From: Serpentinicella sp031432315
Lineage (GTDB): Bacteria > Bacillota > Clostridia > Peptostreptococcales > Natronincolaceae
Length of the DNA stretch: 64,000 bases
Assembly (NCBI RefSeq): GCF_031432315.1
Contig: NZ_JAVKGO010000004.1
Location: 124,001 to 188,000, forward strand
Direction: 5' to 3'
Part shown: positions 52,780 through 62,132 of the stretch, piece after piece
Layout: each line of letters starts with the position of its first letter
How positions within the stretch are numbered: position 1 is the stretch's first letter
Translations under genes and position numbers: made by a program
The notes under the pieces: generated by a model
Databases searched by the model: none
What the model was told of the DNA's origin: nothing
The model's input: the letters and a program-made list of their open reading frames with translations, nothing else

Positions 52780-53880
52780 ATGCGATTTTTAATTCAAAAA
52801 AAATCTTTATTAAGTGCTATTTCTATTGTTCAAAAAGCAGTCTCATCAAAGACAACATTGCCTATACTAAAAGGTATCTATATCGAAGCCATAGATAATC
52901 ATCTGAAATTTATTGCTACTGACTTAGATATTGGTATCGAACATGTAACTGAATCTAATATATTTGAAGAAGGTGCAGTTGTAATAGACGCTAAACTTTT
53001 TAGCGAAATTGTTCGAAAATTACCAGATTCTGAAGTGGAAATATACTTAGATGAACAAAAATTGATTATAAAGGCAGAAGGAACTGAGTTTAGTATTGTG
53101 TATTACCCAACAGATGATTTTCCTGAATTGCCAGTAGTGGAAGAAAAAAGCACATATAAACTTAATAACCATGTTTTGAAAAGTATGATTAGACAAACTG
53201 TTTTCGCAACATCTCAAGATGAGATGAAACCTGTATTCACTGGTGTACTTATAGAAATACAAGAAAATGAGTTAAATATGGTGGCACTAGATGGATATCG
53301 CCTAGCTTTAAAGAAAGCGGAGATAGAGAATGATACAAATAATAAGGCTATCATACCAGCTAAAACGTTAAATGAAGTAAGTAGAATTATGGATGATGCA
53401 GAAGAAATTATTTTTATGTCCTTATCTGAAAAACATGCTTTATTTACGCTAGGTCAAACAAGACTAATCTCTAGACTTTTAGAAGGAGAATTTATTAACT
53501 ATAAACAAATTATCCCAAAAGAATTTAAGTCTAAAATTAGAATAAACACAAAAAAATTACTAGAAAGCGTTGAAAGAGCTGCTCTAATTTCAAGAGAAGG
53601 AAAAAACAATCCTCTTAAAATTACAATAAAAGATGAGTTATTAGTTATAAATTCAAACTCAGAATTAGGAAATGTACACGAACAAATAAATATTGAATTA
53701 GAAGGCGAAGAAATTAAAATAGCTTTTAATTCAAAATACTTACTTGATGTACTTAAAATAATTGAGGATGACTACGTATTTATAGAGTTTATGACTAGTA
53801 TTAACCCAGGGTTGATTAAGCCAGAGGATGATACAAATTATCAATATTTAATATTACCTGTTAGAATAGCAGCTGAGTAA
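52780..53880 (+). CDS. dnaN: DNA polymerase III sliding clamp (beta subunit)
   Basis: 366 residues, full length, with three repeated clamp domains: MRFLIQKKSLLSAISIVQKA, the middle ATSQDEMKPVFTGVLIE and the final YQYLILPVRIA. The dimeric ring holds polymerase on DNA. Its translation start overlaps a perfect DnaA box. A terminator follows. Confidence 0.97.
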   Translation: MRFLIQKKSLLSAISIVQKAVSSKTTLPILKGIYIEAIDNHLKFIATDLDIGIEHVTESNIFEEGAVVIDAKLFSEIVRKLPDSEVEIYLDEQKLIIKAEGTEFSIVYYPTDDFPELPVVEEKSTYKLNNHVLKSMIRQTVFATSQDEMKPVFTGVLIEIQENELNMVALDGYRLALKKAEIENDTNNKAIIPAKTLNEVSRIMDDAEEIIFMSLSEKHALFTLGQTRLISRLLEGEFINYKQIIPKEFKSKIRINTKKLLESVERAALISREGKNNPLKITIKDELLVINSNSELGNVHEQINIELEGEEIKIAFNSKYLLDVLKIIEDDYVFIEFMTSINPGLIKPEDDTNYQYLILPVRIAAE

Positions 53881-53897
53881 ATAAAATAAGCATATGT

Positions 53898-53936
53898 GAA
53901 GCCTTAGTAGAATTGTTATTTTACTAAGGCTTTTGT
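53898..53936 (+). terminator. Terminator after dnaN
   Basis: Stem AGCCTTAGTA (53900-53909) with TACTAAGGCT (53922-53931), then TTTGTGG. Directly after it TATAAT at 53939-53944 may be the -10 of a separate yaaA-recF promoter. Confidence 0.75.
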
Positions 53937-53981
53937 GGTATAATAGATTTTATGAAAAATTATTACAACGGAGGGATTCTA

Positions 53982-54194
53982 TTGATTATTAATATTGACA
54001 GTGAATACATTAAACTTGATCAACTACTAAAACTTTCTGAAATAGCGGTTACTGGTGGTGAAGCAAAACATTACATATTAGAAGGTTTAGTGAAAGTTAA
54101 TGGTGAAGTAGTTGTACAAAGAGGAAAAAAAATTAAAGACGGTGATATTGTTCAATTTGATAATGAGAGAATAGAAGTAAAGCAAAACAAATAA
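53982..54194 (+). CDS. yaaA: S4-domain RNA-binding protein YaaA (RlbA)
   Basis: 70 residues from TTG at 53982, chosen because GGAGGG ends six bases upstream; an ATG at 53952 would place that site inside the gene. The S4 motif IKLDQLLKLSEIAVTGGEAK with VNGEVVVQRGKKI is clear. Found between dnaN and recF throughout Firmicutes. Role in ribosome or RNA binding not settled. Confidence 0.92.
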   Translation: MIINIDSEYIKLDQLLKLSEIAVTGGEAKHYILEGLVKVNGEVVVQRGKKIKDGDIVQFDNERIEVKQNK

Positions 54195-54221
54195 TTTGTT
54201 ATGGATGGAAAGAGGGTTAAC

Positions 54222-55325
54222 GTGCGAGTTCAAGAGGTTAGAATTATAAACTATCGTAACTATGAAGATATTTTATTAGAATTTCATCCAAAAATTAATT
54301 TATTTATAGGAGAAAATGCACAAGGAAAAACAAATTTATTAGAATCTATATATCTTTGTGGACTGGGTAAATCTTTTAGGAATAATAAGGATCAAGAGTT
54401 AATTAATATTGATAAAAATCAAGCCTATATAAGAACAAATGTTAAAAAGAAAGACCGGAACGTCAAAATAGAATTGAAGCTACAAAAAGAAAAAAAGAAG
54501 CAGGTAAAAGTTAACGGTATTATTACTACTAAATATAGTGAACTTTTAGGAAATTTAAATATAGTACTCTTTTCCCCAGAAGATTTAAAGATTGTGAAGG
54601 AAGGGCCTAGTGAAAGAAGGCGTTTTATCGATAACGACATATCTCAAATATTCCCAAAGTATCATTATTTAACTGCTCAGTATAATAAAGTATTACAGCA
54701 AAGAAATAAATTATTGAAAAGCAGACATACTAGTCAAGTTGATCTAGAGGTTTGGAATGAACAGTTGTCAAGTTACGGTTCAGAAATTATTATCTATAGA
54801 AAGCAATTTATTAAAAAATTAAGCATTTTAGCAAAACTTATGCATAGAAGAATTACTCAGGAAAAAGAAAATTTAAGCATAAAATATGAAAGTAATGTTA
54901 AAATCAATGGATTGGAAGATAAAAATGATATTAAAATTAATTTTTTAGAAAATTTAAAAAGTAGATATAAAGATGAACGGTATAGGGGGGTAACTCTAGT
55001 TGGACCCCATAGAGATGATATTAAATTTTTTATAAACAACATGGAAGTAAAACGCTTTGGTTCTCAAGGACAACAAAGAACTACAGTATTGTCCTTAAAA
55101 CTCTCTGAATTAGAACTTATAAAAGGTGAAGTTGGAGAATATCCAATATTACTTTTAGATGATGTTATGAGTGAGTTAGATGAATCAAGGCAAAAATATT
55201 TACTAATGCATTTAAAAAACATACAAACATTTATAACTACCACAAATGTAGAACAGTGTCATCTAAAAGAAGATGACATTTATGAAACATTTAAAATCAT
55301 AAAGGGTAAAGTTTACAGAAAATAA
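54222..55325 (+). CDS. recF: DNA replication and repair protein RecF
   Basis: 367 residues from GTG at 54222 (MRVQEVRIINYRNYEDI), with AAAGAGG five bases upstream; ATG at 54201 lacks a ribosome site. Walker A GENAQGKTNLLESIYL, the SMC-like signature GSQGQQRTTVLSLKLSE and Walker B LLLDDVMSELD are intact. It loads RecA with RecO and RecR at gaps. Confidence 0.96.
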   Translation: MRVQEVRIINYRNYEDILLEFHPKINLFIGENAQGKTNLLESIYLCGLGKSFRNNKDQELINIDKNQAYIRTNVKKKDRNVKIELKLQKEKKKQVKVNGIITTKYSELLGNLNIVLFSPEDLKIVKEGPSERRRFIDNDISQIFPKYHYLTAQYNKVLQQRNKLLKSRHTSQVDLEVWNEQLSSYGSEIIIYRKQFIKKLSILAKLMHRRITQEKENLSIKYESNVKINGLEDKNDIKINFLENLKSRYKDERYRGVTLVGPHRDDIKFFINNMEVKRFGSQGQQRTTVLSLKLSELELIKGEVGEYPILLLDDVMSELDESRQKYLLMHLKNIQTFITTTNVEQCHLKEDDIYETFKIIKGKVYRK

Positions 55326-55413
55326 TCTAGATACCTTTTATTTACACATAATAAAGTGTATAATAAATAGGTTAAATGTTATTTTTTAAACCTTAATAAA
55401 TAGGGGGAATAAC

Positions 55414-55704
55414 ATGATTAATAATAATAGCAATTTCTTACATATTGGCGGAGATATGGTTGTGAACATGAAAAATGTTATTGGTATATTTGATGTGAAA
55501 TCTGCCTTAAAGAGTAAACATACTAAAAAATTTTTAAAATTGAATGAAAAAAAAGGAATGACAAGAAAAATAACAAAAGAAGAAACTAGGTCTTTTATAC
55601 TAGTGGAAGAAAAAGAACAAAGGACCCAAAAAGCATCTGAAGTGATTGTCTATTATTCACCAATCGCGGCTTTAACATTATACAAAAGAGTAGGTTCTAT
55701 TTAG
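55414..55704 (+). CDS. remB: RemB-like extracellular matrix regulator (DUF370)
   Basis: 96 residues. FLHIGGDMVVNMKNVIGIFD and SFILVEEKE are the DUF370/RemB motif. In Bacillus remB (yaaB) lies in the same place between recF and gyrB and regulates biofilm genes by DNA binding. AGGGGG precedes the ATG. Confidence 0.92.
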   Translation: MINNNSNFLHIGGDMVVNMKNVIGIFDVKSALKSKHTKKFLKLNEKKGMTRKITKEETRSFILVEEKEQRTQKASEVIVYYSPIAALTLYKRVGSI

Positions 55705-55715
55705 TAGGAGGTTTA

Positions 55716-57632
55716 ATGATGGAGAATAAGATACAACAGAATTACAGTGCAGAAGAAATACAAGTGTTAGAGGGATTAGAGCCAGTAAGAAAAAGACCAG
55801 GAATGTACATTGGAAGTACCAGCTCAAAAGGATTACATCATTTAGTTTATGAAGTTGTAGATAATAGTATAGATGAGGCCCTAGCTGGCTACTGTGATAC
55901 AATTCATGTGGCAATTAATCAGGACAATTCAATTAAAGTATCCGATAACGGAAGAGGGATCCCTGTAGAAAAACACCCACAAACGGGTTTATCAACACTT
56001 GAAACAGTACTTACAGTACTCCATGCCGGTGGTAAATTTGGAGGAGGAGGATATAAGGTTTCAGGTGGACTACATGGTGTAGGTATATCAGTTGTAAATG
56101 CTTTATCAACAAGTCTTGTTGCAGAAATTAAAAGAGATGGGAAGAAATTCAAACAGTCATTTGAGAAGGGGAACCCTTTAGGCGAAGTTCAAGAAGTTGA
56201 TGTAACAGAGGAAAGAGGAACAACGATCTACTTCAAACCTGACGCGGATATATTTGAAGAAACTGAGTATAGGTACGAAACTCTAGAGAATAGATTTAGA
56301 GAAATGGCCTTCCTAAACAAAGGCATAAAGATAACTTTGCAAGACTATAGAGAAGATCAAGAAAAAACAAGTGTTTTTTATTATGAAGACGGTATAAAGG
56401 ATTTTGTAAAACATTTAAATAAAAACAGAGAACCTTTACATGATAGTATTCTTTATTTTGAACGAAAAAAGGATAGTAGTGTAGTTGAGCTAGCTGTTCA
56501 ATATACAGATGTTTATACTGAAAATATATTTAGTTTCGCAAACAATATTAATACCCAGGAAGGTGGAACTCACTTAAGTGGGTTTAAAGCTGCCTTAACA
56601 CGAGTTATTAATGACTACTCTAGAAAAAATGGAATTTTAAAAGAAAAAGATCAAAATTTTTCTGGTGAAGATGTTAGAGAAGGTTTAACCGCTATTCTTT
56701 CCGTTAAACTAACAGAACCCCAGTTTGAAGGACAGACAAAAACAAAATTAGGAAATAGCGAAATGAGAGGGATTGTTGAGTCTGCTACTGCTGAATATAT
56801 GGAAGCTTTTTTAGAGGAAAATCCATCTGAGGCGAAATTAATAGTAGAAAAAGCAATGAAAGCCCAAAGAGCAAGACAAGCTGCAAAAAAAGCAAGAGAA
56901 CTTACTAGAAGAAAAGGTGTCTTAGAAAATACAACATTACCTGGGAAATTAGCCGATTGTTCTGAGAAAGATGCATCACTAAGTGAAATTTATCTAGTGG
57001 AGGGTGATTCTGCGGGTGGAAGTGCAAAGCAAGGTCGAGATAGAGCGACTCAGGCGATATTACCCCTACGAGGAAAGATACTAAACGTTGAAAAAGCTCG
57101 TTTAGATAAAATTTTAAACTTTAATGAGATAAGGGCAATGATTACAGCCTTTGGCACCGGTATAGGAGAAGAGTTTGATATAGAAAAGTTAAGGTATCAT
57201 AAAATTGTTATTATGACCGATGCCGATGTTGATGGTGCCCACATTAGGACACTATTATTAACTTTCTTCTTTAGATACATGAAACCTTTAGTAGAATTAG
57301 GACATATTTTTGTTGCCCAACCACCTTTATTTAAGATTAAAAAGGGCAGAGAAGAGATGTACGTTTATACAGATAAGGAACTAGAAATAAAGTTAAAAGA
57401 AATAGGGAAAAATGGCGTAGCGTTGCAAAGATATAAAGGTCTTGGAGAAATGAATCCTGAGCAATTATGGGAAACAACAATGAACCCTGATCATAGAACC
57501 TTACTACAGGTTACAGTAGAGGACGCAGCAGGTGCAGATGAAATATTTACAACTTTGATGGGTGATAAAGTAGAACCAAGACGTGAATTTATAGAAAACA
57601 ATGCAAAATACGTTACAAATTTAGATGTTTAG
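55716..57632 (+). CDS. gyrB: DNA gyrase subunit B
   Basis: 638 residues. GHKL ATPase domain with DNSIDEALAGYCD, DNGRGIPV and HAGGKFGGGGYKVSGGLHG-type motifs; Toprim domain with EGDSAGGSAKQGRDR and IMTDADVDGAHI; C-terminal GLGEMNPEQLWETTMNP. The TAGGAGG ribosome site fits either of the two ATG codons at 55716 and 55719. It pairs with GyrA, 15 bases downstream, to introduce negative supercoils. Confidence 0.97.
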   Translation: MMENKIQQNYSAEEIQVLEGLEPVRKRPGMYIGSTSSKGLHHLVYEVVDNSIDEALAGYCDTIHVAINQDNSIKVSDNGRGIPVEKHPQTGLSTLETVLTVLHAGGKFGGGGYKVSGGLHGVGISVVNALSTSLVAEIKRDGKKFKQSFEKGNPLGEVQEVDVTEERGTTIYFKPDADIFEETEYRYETLENRFREMAFLNKGIKITLQDYREDQEKTSVFYYEDGIKDFVKHLNKNREPLHDSILYFERKKDSSVVELAVQYTDVYTENIFSFANNINTQEGGTHLSGFKAALTRVINDYSRKNGILKEKDQNFSGEDVREGLTAILSVKLTEPQFEGQTKTKLGNSEMRGIVESATAEYMEAFLEENPSEAKLIVEKAMKAQRARQAAKKARELTRRKGVLENTTLPGKLADCSEKDASLSEIYLVEGDSAGGSAKQGRDRATQAILPLRGKILNVEKARLDKILNFNEIRAMITAFGTGIGEEFDIEKLRYHKIVIMTDADVDGAHIRTLLLTFFFRYMKPLVELGHIFVAQPPLFKIKKGREEMYVYTDKELEIKLKEIGKNGVALQRYKGLGEMNPEQLWETTMNPDHRTLLQVTVEDAAGADEIFTTLMGDKVEPRREFIENNAKYVTNLDV

Positions 57633-57647
57633 TAGGGGGATTCAGAT

Positions 57648-60086
57648 ATGATAGAAGAAAAAGATAAAATTATCCCTATAGGTATAGAAGATGAAATGAA
57701 AAAGTCCTATATAGACTACTCTATGAGCGTAATTGTAGGAAGGGCTTTACCTGATGTTAGGGACGGACTAAAACCAGTACACAGAAGAATTCTATACTCA
57801 ATGAGTGAGCTAGGCATGACGCCGGATAAGCCATACAGAAAATCAGCCCGTATTGTCGGGGATGTTCTAGGTAAGTATCACCCCCATGGAGATACTGCGG
57901 TTTATGATGCAATGGTAAGAATGGCACAGAATTTCTCCACAAGACAACTACTGGTTGATGGACATGGTAACTTTGGTTCGGTAGATGGAGATAGTGCTGC
58001 AGCCATGCGTTATACAGAGGCTAGATTATCTAAGATTTCCATGGAAATGATTCGGGACATACAGAAAGAAACTGTAGACTACATACCAAACTTTGATGAT
58101 ACATTAGAGGAACCAGCTGTACTACCAAGTAAATTCCCAAATCTATTGATCAATGGATCAAATGGTATTGCCGTAGGAATGGCCACTTCAATTCCACCTC
58201 ATAATCTAAGTGAAGTAATTGATGGTGTAACTGCTTTAATGGATAATCCAGAAATAGAAGTAGAGGAACTAATGGATCATATAAAGGGTCCAGATTTTCC
58301 AACTGGGGCAACAATTACCGGTAAAGAAGGTATGATTGAAGCCTATAAGACTGGACGAGGTAAAGTTAAAGTTAGAGCAAATGCAACAATAGAAGAAATA
58401 AATAAAGGCAAACAACAAATTATTGTTACTGAAATTCCATATCAGGTTAATAAATCAAAATTAATAGAAAAAATTGCTGACTTGGTCCGAGATAAAAAAG
58501 TAGAGGGTATATCGGATTTACGGGATGAAAGTGATCGTACAGGTATGCGAATTGTTATTGAATTAAAGCGAGATGCAAATGCCAATGTCGTCTTAAATAA
58601 GTTATATAAGCATTCTCAATTAGCGGATACTTTTAGTATTATAATGATTGCTTTAGTAAATGGACAACCTCAAGTATTAAATTTAAAACAAGTTCTATAC
58701 TACTATGTTGAGCATCAGAAAGATATTATTATTCGAAGAACAAAGTATGATTTAAATAAAGCAGAAGAAAAAGCACATATACTTGAGGGGTTAAAGATTG
58801 CTTTAGATCACTTAGATCAGGTCATTTCTTTAATTAGAGCATCGAAAACAGGTGCTGAAGCAAAAGAAGGGCTAATGAATCAATTTAACTTATCCGAAAG
58901 ACAGTCTCAAGCTATATTGGATATGCGTCTACAAAGACTGACAGGGCTTGAAAGAGAAAAAGTTGAAAATGATCTTAGGGAGACCCTTGAAATAATCAAG
59001 AAACTAAAAGAAATCTTATCAAGTGAACAGTTAGTAATTAATATTATTAAAGAGGAATTAGAAGAAATAAAAGAAAAGTATGCAGACGAAAGAAGAACGA
59101 AAATTGTCTTGGATCCAGGTGAAATAAATATAGAAGATATGATTGACGAACAGGATGTTGTTATTACATTAACGCACTTTGGATATATAAAAAGATTACC
59201 TGTAGATACATATAAAAGCCAAAAAAGAGGTGGAAAAGGTATTTCGGGTATGACAACAAGAGAAGAGGACTTCGTTGAAAAGTTAATAATAACATCAAAT
59301 TTAGATGCAATACTATTCTTTACAAATCTTGGTAAAGTCTACAAGCTGAATGCTTATGAAGTTACTGAAGCAAAACGTCAAGCTAAGGGAACTGCTATTG
59401 TAAACCTTTTACCATTATTACCAAATGAAAAGATTGCGGCTATGATACCTGTTAGTAAAACTTGTACATCACAGTATTTATTGCTAGCAACCAAAAACGG
59501 GATTATTAAAAAGACAGCTTTAAATAACTTTGATAGTACAAGAAAAACCGGGTTAATCGCTATCAACATTAAAGATGAAGATGAACTGATCAGTGTAAGA
59601 CTATCTGATGAAAAACAAGAAGTTATAATGACAACTGCAAAAGGTTTATCCATTAGATTTAAAGAAGATGATGTAAGAGCTGTAGGAAGAAGTGCTATGG
59701 GAGTTAAAGGTATTACATTATCAACTGATGATAAAGTTGTAGCAATGGAAGTTATAGAAGAAGGGAAAGACCTATTTGTTGTGAGTCAAAAAGGGTTTGG
59801 TAAGAGAACTGATATAGGTGAATACCGAATACAATCAAGAGGTGGAAAAGGAATTAAAACCTATAACACATCAGATAAAACTGGATTATTAGTCGGTGCA
59901 AAAATGGTCGATACTACAGATGAAATATTACTAGTAAATAATGAAGGTGTAATAATACGATTAAACGTAGAAAACATATCAAAGTTAGGTAGAAATACCA
60001 AGGGTGTGACTTTGATGAGAGTTGAAGAAGATAGCGCTATTGTAACAGTAGCACAATTACCACAACATGCAGAAGAAGAATTATAG
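57648..60086 (+). CDS. gyrA: DNA gyrase subunit A
   Basis: 812 residues. The catalytic tyrosine is Tyr122 (AAAMRYTEARLS) and the quinolone-contact region reads HPHGDTAVYDAMV with Thr83 and Asp87. The C-terminal beta-pinwheel holds the GyrA box as SQKRGGKGISG. It cuts and rejoins DNA. A strong terminator follows, ending the dnaA-gyrA block. Confidence 0.97.
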   Translation: MIEEKDKIIPIGIEDEMKKSYIDYSMSVIVGRALPDVRDGLKPVHRRILYSMSELGMTPDKPYRKSARIVGDVLGKYHPHGDTAVYDAMVRMAQNFSTRQLLVDGHGNFGSVDGDSAAAMRYTEARLSKISMEMIRDIQKETVDYIPNFDDTLEEPAVLPSKFPNLLINGSNGIAVGMATSIPPHNLSEVIDGVTALMDNPEIEVEELMDHIKGPDFPTGATITGKEGMIEAYKTGRGKVKVRANATIEEINKGKQQIIVTEIPYQVNKSKLIEKIADLVRDKKVEGISDLRDESDRTGMRIVIELKRDANANVVLNKLYKHSQLADTFSIIMIALVNGQPQVLNLKQVLYYYVEHQKDIIIRRTKYDLNKAEEKAHILEGLKIALDHLDQVISLIRASKTGAEAKEGLMNQFNLSERQSQAILDMRLQRLTGLEREKVENDLRETLEIIKKLKEILSSEQLVINIIKEELEEIKEKYADERRTKIVLDPGEINIEDMIDEQDVVITLTHFGYIKRLPVDTYKSQKRGGKGISGMTTREEDFVEKLIITSNLDAILFFTNLGKVYKLNAYEVTEAKRQAKGTAIVNLLPLLPNEKIAAMIPVSKTCTSQYLLLATKNGIIKKTALNNFDSTRKTGLIAINIKDEDELISVRLSDEKQEVIMTTAKGLSIRFKEDDVRAVGRSAMGVKGITLSTDDKVVAMEVIEEGKDLFVVSQKGFGKRTDIGEYRIQSRGGKGIKTYNTSDKTGLLVGAKMVDTTDEILLVNNEGVIIRLNVENISKLGRNTKGVTLMRVEEDSAIVTVAQLPQHAEEEL

Positions 60087-60094
60087 AAATTAAC

Positions 60095-60134
60095 AGAAGC
60101 ACACAAATATCAGGTGATATTTGTGTGCTTCTGT
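60095..60134 (+). terminator. Terminator after gyrA
   Basis: Perfect 18-bp stem: 60095-60112 pairs with 60115-60132 around a GG loop, arms starting AGAAGCACAC and ending GTGTGCTTCT, then a T-rich tail. It probably also serves the converging chemoreceptor-like gene. Confidence 0.85.
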
Positions 60135-60242
60135 TGTTATGAAGTAAAATCAATAATTAAATTTACTTTATAAAAATCTTCAAAACAGATTATTCAACTA
60201 AATATTATACAACACGGATCTAGACTTCTAGAAAAGGTTAAC

Positions 60243-61079
60243 TTAAAATTTTCCCGACATCTCTTCTAAAATTTGGGCCGTAGAATTTAGTTCTTGAATA
60301 GATGCAGTGATTTCCTGTAGTGCTGCTGCTTGTTCTTGGAAGACAGCATTATTGTCATTGATTCTCTCCTCGATTTCAGAAACAGCAGATTGGATTGTAA
60401 ATAGAGTATCCTTAATTTGTTTGGCGGACGCTTTACTAGATGAGGAAAGTTTTCGGATTTCTCCAGCAACAACACTGAAACCTCTACCATATTCACCTGC
60501 TTTTGCAGCTTCGATCGCTGCATTTAGTCCTAATAAGTTTGTTTGATTGGCTACATTAGTTATAAACTGAAGAATATCATCTGTGTTTTTTGCTGAAGCG
60601 TGGGTACTCTGTGCATTTAATACAATTTGTGAATTAGTCGAAACAGTGTCTTGAACACCACAAGATATTTCCGTAATTGTTTGAGAAATTTGATGGAGTG
60701 AGCTAGCTAAGACTTCAGATAATTCCAGAATCTTGTTTTGTTTCTCAAGACTAATACCTAAACCAATAGCACCTATAATTTTATTTGATTCATCTCTAAT
60801 AGGAATACCAATAGCTTTATAAGGAAATCCAAAAACTTCTTTAGATATAATTTTCTTCACAACTCTACCACATTGGATACAATCATAGGCCGCTGAACCC
60901 TTTTTAAGTTTTGACTTGTCTGCTGATGGCACCGAACCAGCATCGCCATCATAGAATTTTAAACACCTTTCCGTGTTATTAATACCAATCATCATTTTTT
61001 CTTCTACAATTATTTGAAGGAACGGAATAACTTTATCAAAAGCAAACATAATTGTATTTTGAGAAATATCGGAAATCAT
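60243..61079 (-). CDS. Soluble chemoreceptor-like sensory protein (YfmS type)
   Basis: 278 residues from ATG at 61079, with GGGGGG upstream. No membrane segment. The N-terminal half is a sensor domain with a cysteine group (ERCLKF and YDCIQCGRVV) and a Gly-rich end (IGAIGLGISLEKQ), resembling the single-domain cytosolic sensors linked to YfmS. The C-terminal half is the MCP signalling hairpin with NQTNLLGLNAAIEAAKAGEY and GRGFSVVAGEIRKLS. It should signal to CheA/CheW. Cysteines suggest metal or redox sensing; that is inference. No che genes lie near. Confidence 0.85.
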   Translation of the reverse strand: MISDISQNTIMFAFDKVIPFLQIIVEEKMMIGINNTERCLKFYDGDAGSVPSADKSKLKKGSAAYDCIQCGRVVKKIISKEVFGFPYKAIGIPIRDESNKIIGAIGLGISLEKQNKILELSEVLASSLHQISQTITEISCGVQDTVSTNSQIVLNAQSTHASAKNTDDILQFITNVANQTNLLGLNAAIEAAKAGEYGRGFSVVAGEIRKLSSSSKASAKQIKDTLFTIQSAVSEIEERINDNNAVFQEQAAALQEITASIQELNSTAQILEEMSGKF

Positions 61080-61343
61080 AGTAACCCCCCTTTGAAATGA
61101 AAGCACATTTATTGCAACAATGAATATATAAAAATTAAACTTCTTTACTAATATATATGTACAAATAATGATTTATAATTATGTTGTTAAAAATTATAAT
61201 TAATTTGTTAATATCTAATAATTAAATGAATAAGTAAATGAACATGGCTTAACTTTTAAGTATAAATAATCAATGACATGGTGGTCTAAAATTAAAAGAT
61301 TTGTTATAATTATAAAAACTAATGAAAAGAGGTGATTTATAAA

Positions 61344-61661
61344 ATGGCTTTAAATATCAAAAGTAATTTTGACTTAGATAAAAACATATGGAATGTTTCA
61401 CTAAATGGAGAAGTAGATGTATACACAGCTGATATTTTAAAAGACACTTTATCAAAACTAATTAAAGAAAGAAAAGAAAGTATTAAAATCAATGGGACAG
61501 ATTTACAATACATAGATAGCACAGGCTTGGGCGTATTAATTGGAATTTATAAAAAAATAAATGTCGAAAACAAACAAATTATTGTAACCAATATAAAACC
61601 AAGCATCACCAAGTTATTTAAAATAACAGGCTTAGATAAGATATTTAAGTTAGAGGAGTGA
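61344..61661 (+). CDS. rsbV: Anti-sigma factor antagonist, STAS domain (RsbV/SpoIIAA type)
   Basis: 105 residues from ATG at 61344; the ribosome site AGAGGTG rules out the upstream ATG at 61332. The phosphorylatable Ser lies in YIDSTGLGVLIGIYK. Unphosphorylated antagonist binds the anti-sigma kinase and frees sigma. First of three linked genes, rsbV-rsbW-sigB. TATAAT at 61305-61310 may be its -10. Confidence 0.92.
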   Translation: MALNIKSNFDLDKNIWNVSLNGEVDVYTADILKDTLSKLIKERKESIKINGTDLQYIDSTGLGVLIGIYKKINVENKQIIVTNIKPSITKLFKITGLDKIFKLEE

Positions 61662-61700
61662 GAATAAAAAAACATGTTTAATGTAAAGGAGCAGGTAACT

Positions 61701-62126
61701 ATGAATAATTATAAAGAAGAAGACAACATACAGTTATCCATACCGAATAAACCTGAATATGTTAGTATAGTTAGGTTAACTTTATCTTCTATTGCATCTA
61801 AAATGGGATTTGATATTGAAGAAATTGAAGACTTAAAAGTAGCTGTGTCTGAAGCATGTACTAACGCAATAACCCATGGCATAAAAGAAGAAGAGAAAAA
61901 CTTTGAAATATTATTCCAAACTTATGATAAAAAGATAGAAATAACAGTTTACGATAAAGGGAAAGGATATTTAGGTTCAAATAAAATGGAAAAGCCGGAC
62001 CATTCAGAATTAAAAGAAGGTGGACTAGGCGTATTTATTATTAGGTCCTTGATGGACCAAGTAGAGTTTTCACAAAATAAAGGAAATGGTACGATTATAA
62101 GAATGACCAAATTTTTAGGGAGATGA
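61701..62126 (+). CDS. rsbW: Anti-sigma factor serine kinase (RsbW/SpoIIAB type)
   Basis: 141 residues from ATG at 61701, with AAAGGAGC upstream. The GHKL ATPase motifs are VAVSEACTNAITHGI (N box), DKGKGYLG and GGLGVFIIRSLMD. It binds the sigma factor and phosphorylates the antagonist. It lies between rsbV and sigB, 40 and 6 bases from them. Confidence 0.93.
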   Translation: MNNYKEEDNIQLSIPNKPEYVSIVRLTLSSIASKMGFDIEEIEDLKVAVSEACTNAITHGIKEEEKNFEILFQTYDKKIEITVYDKGKGYLGSNKMEKPDHSELKEGGLGVFIIRSLMDQVEFSQNKGNGTIIRMTKFLGR

Positions 62127-62132
62127 TCATCA

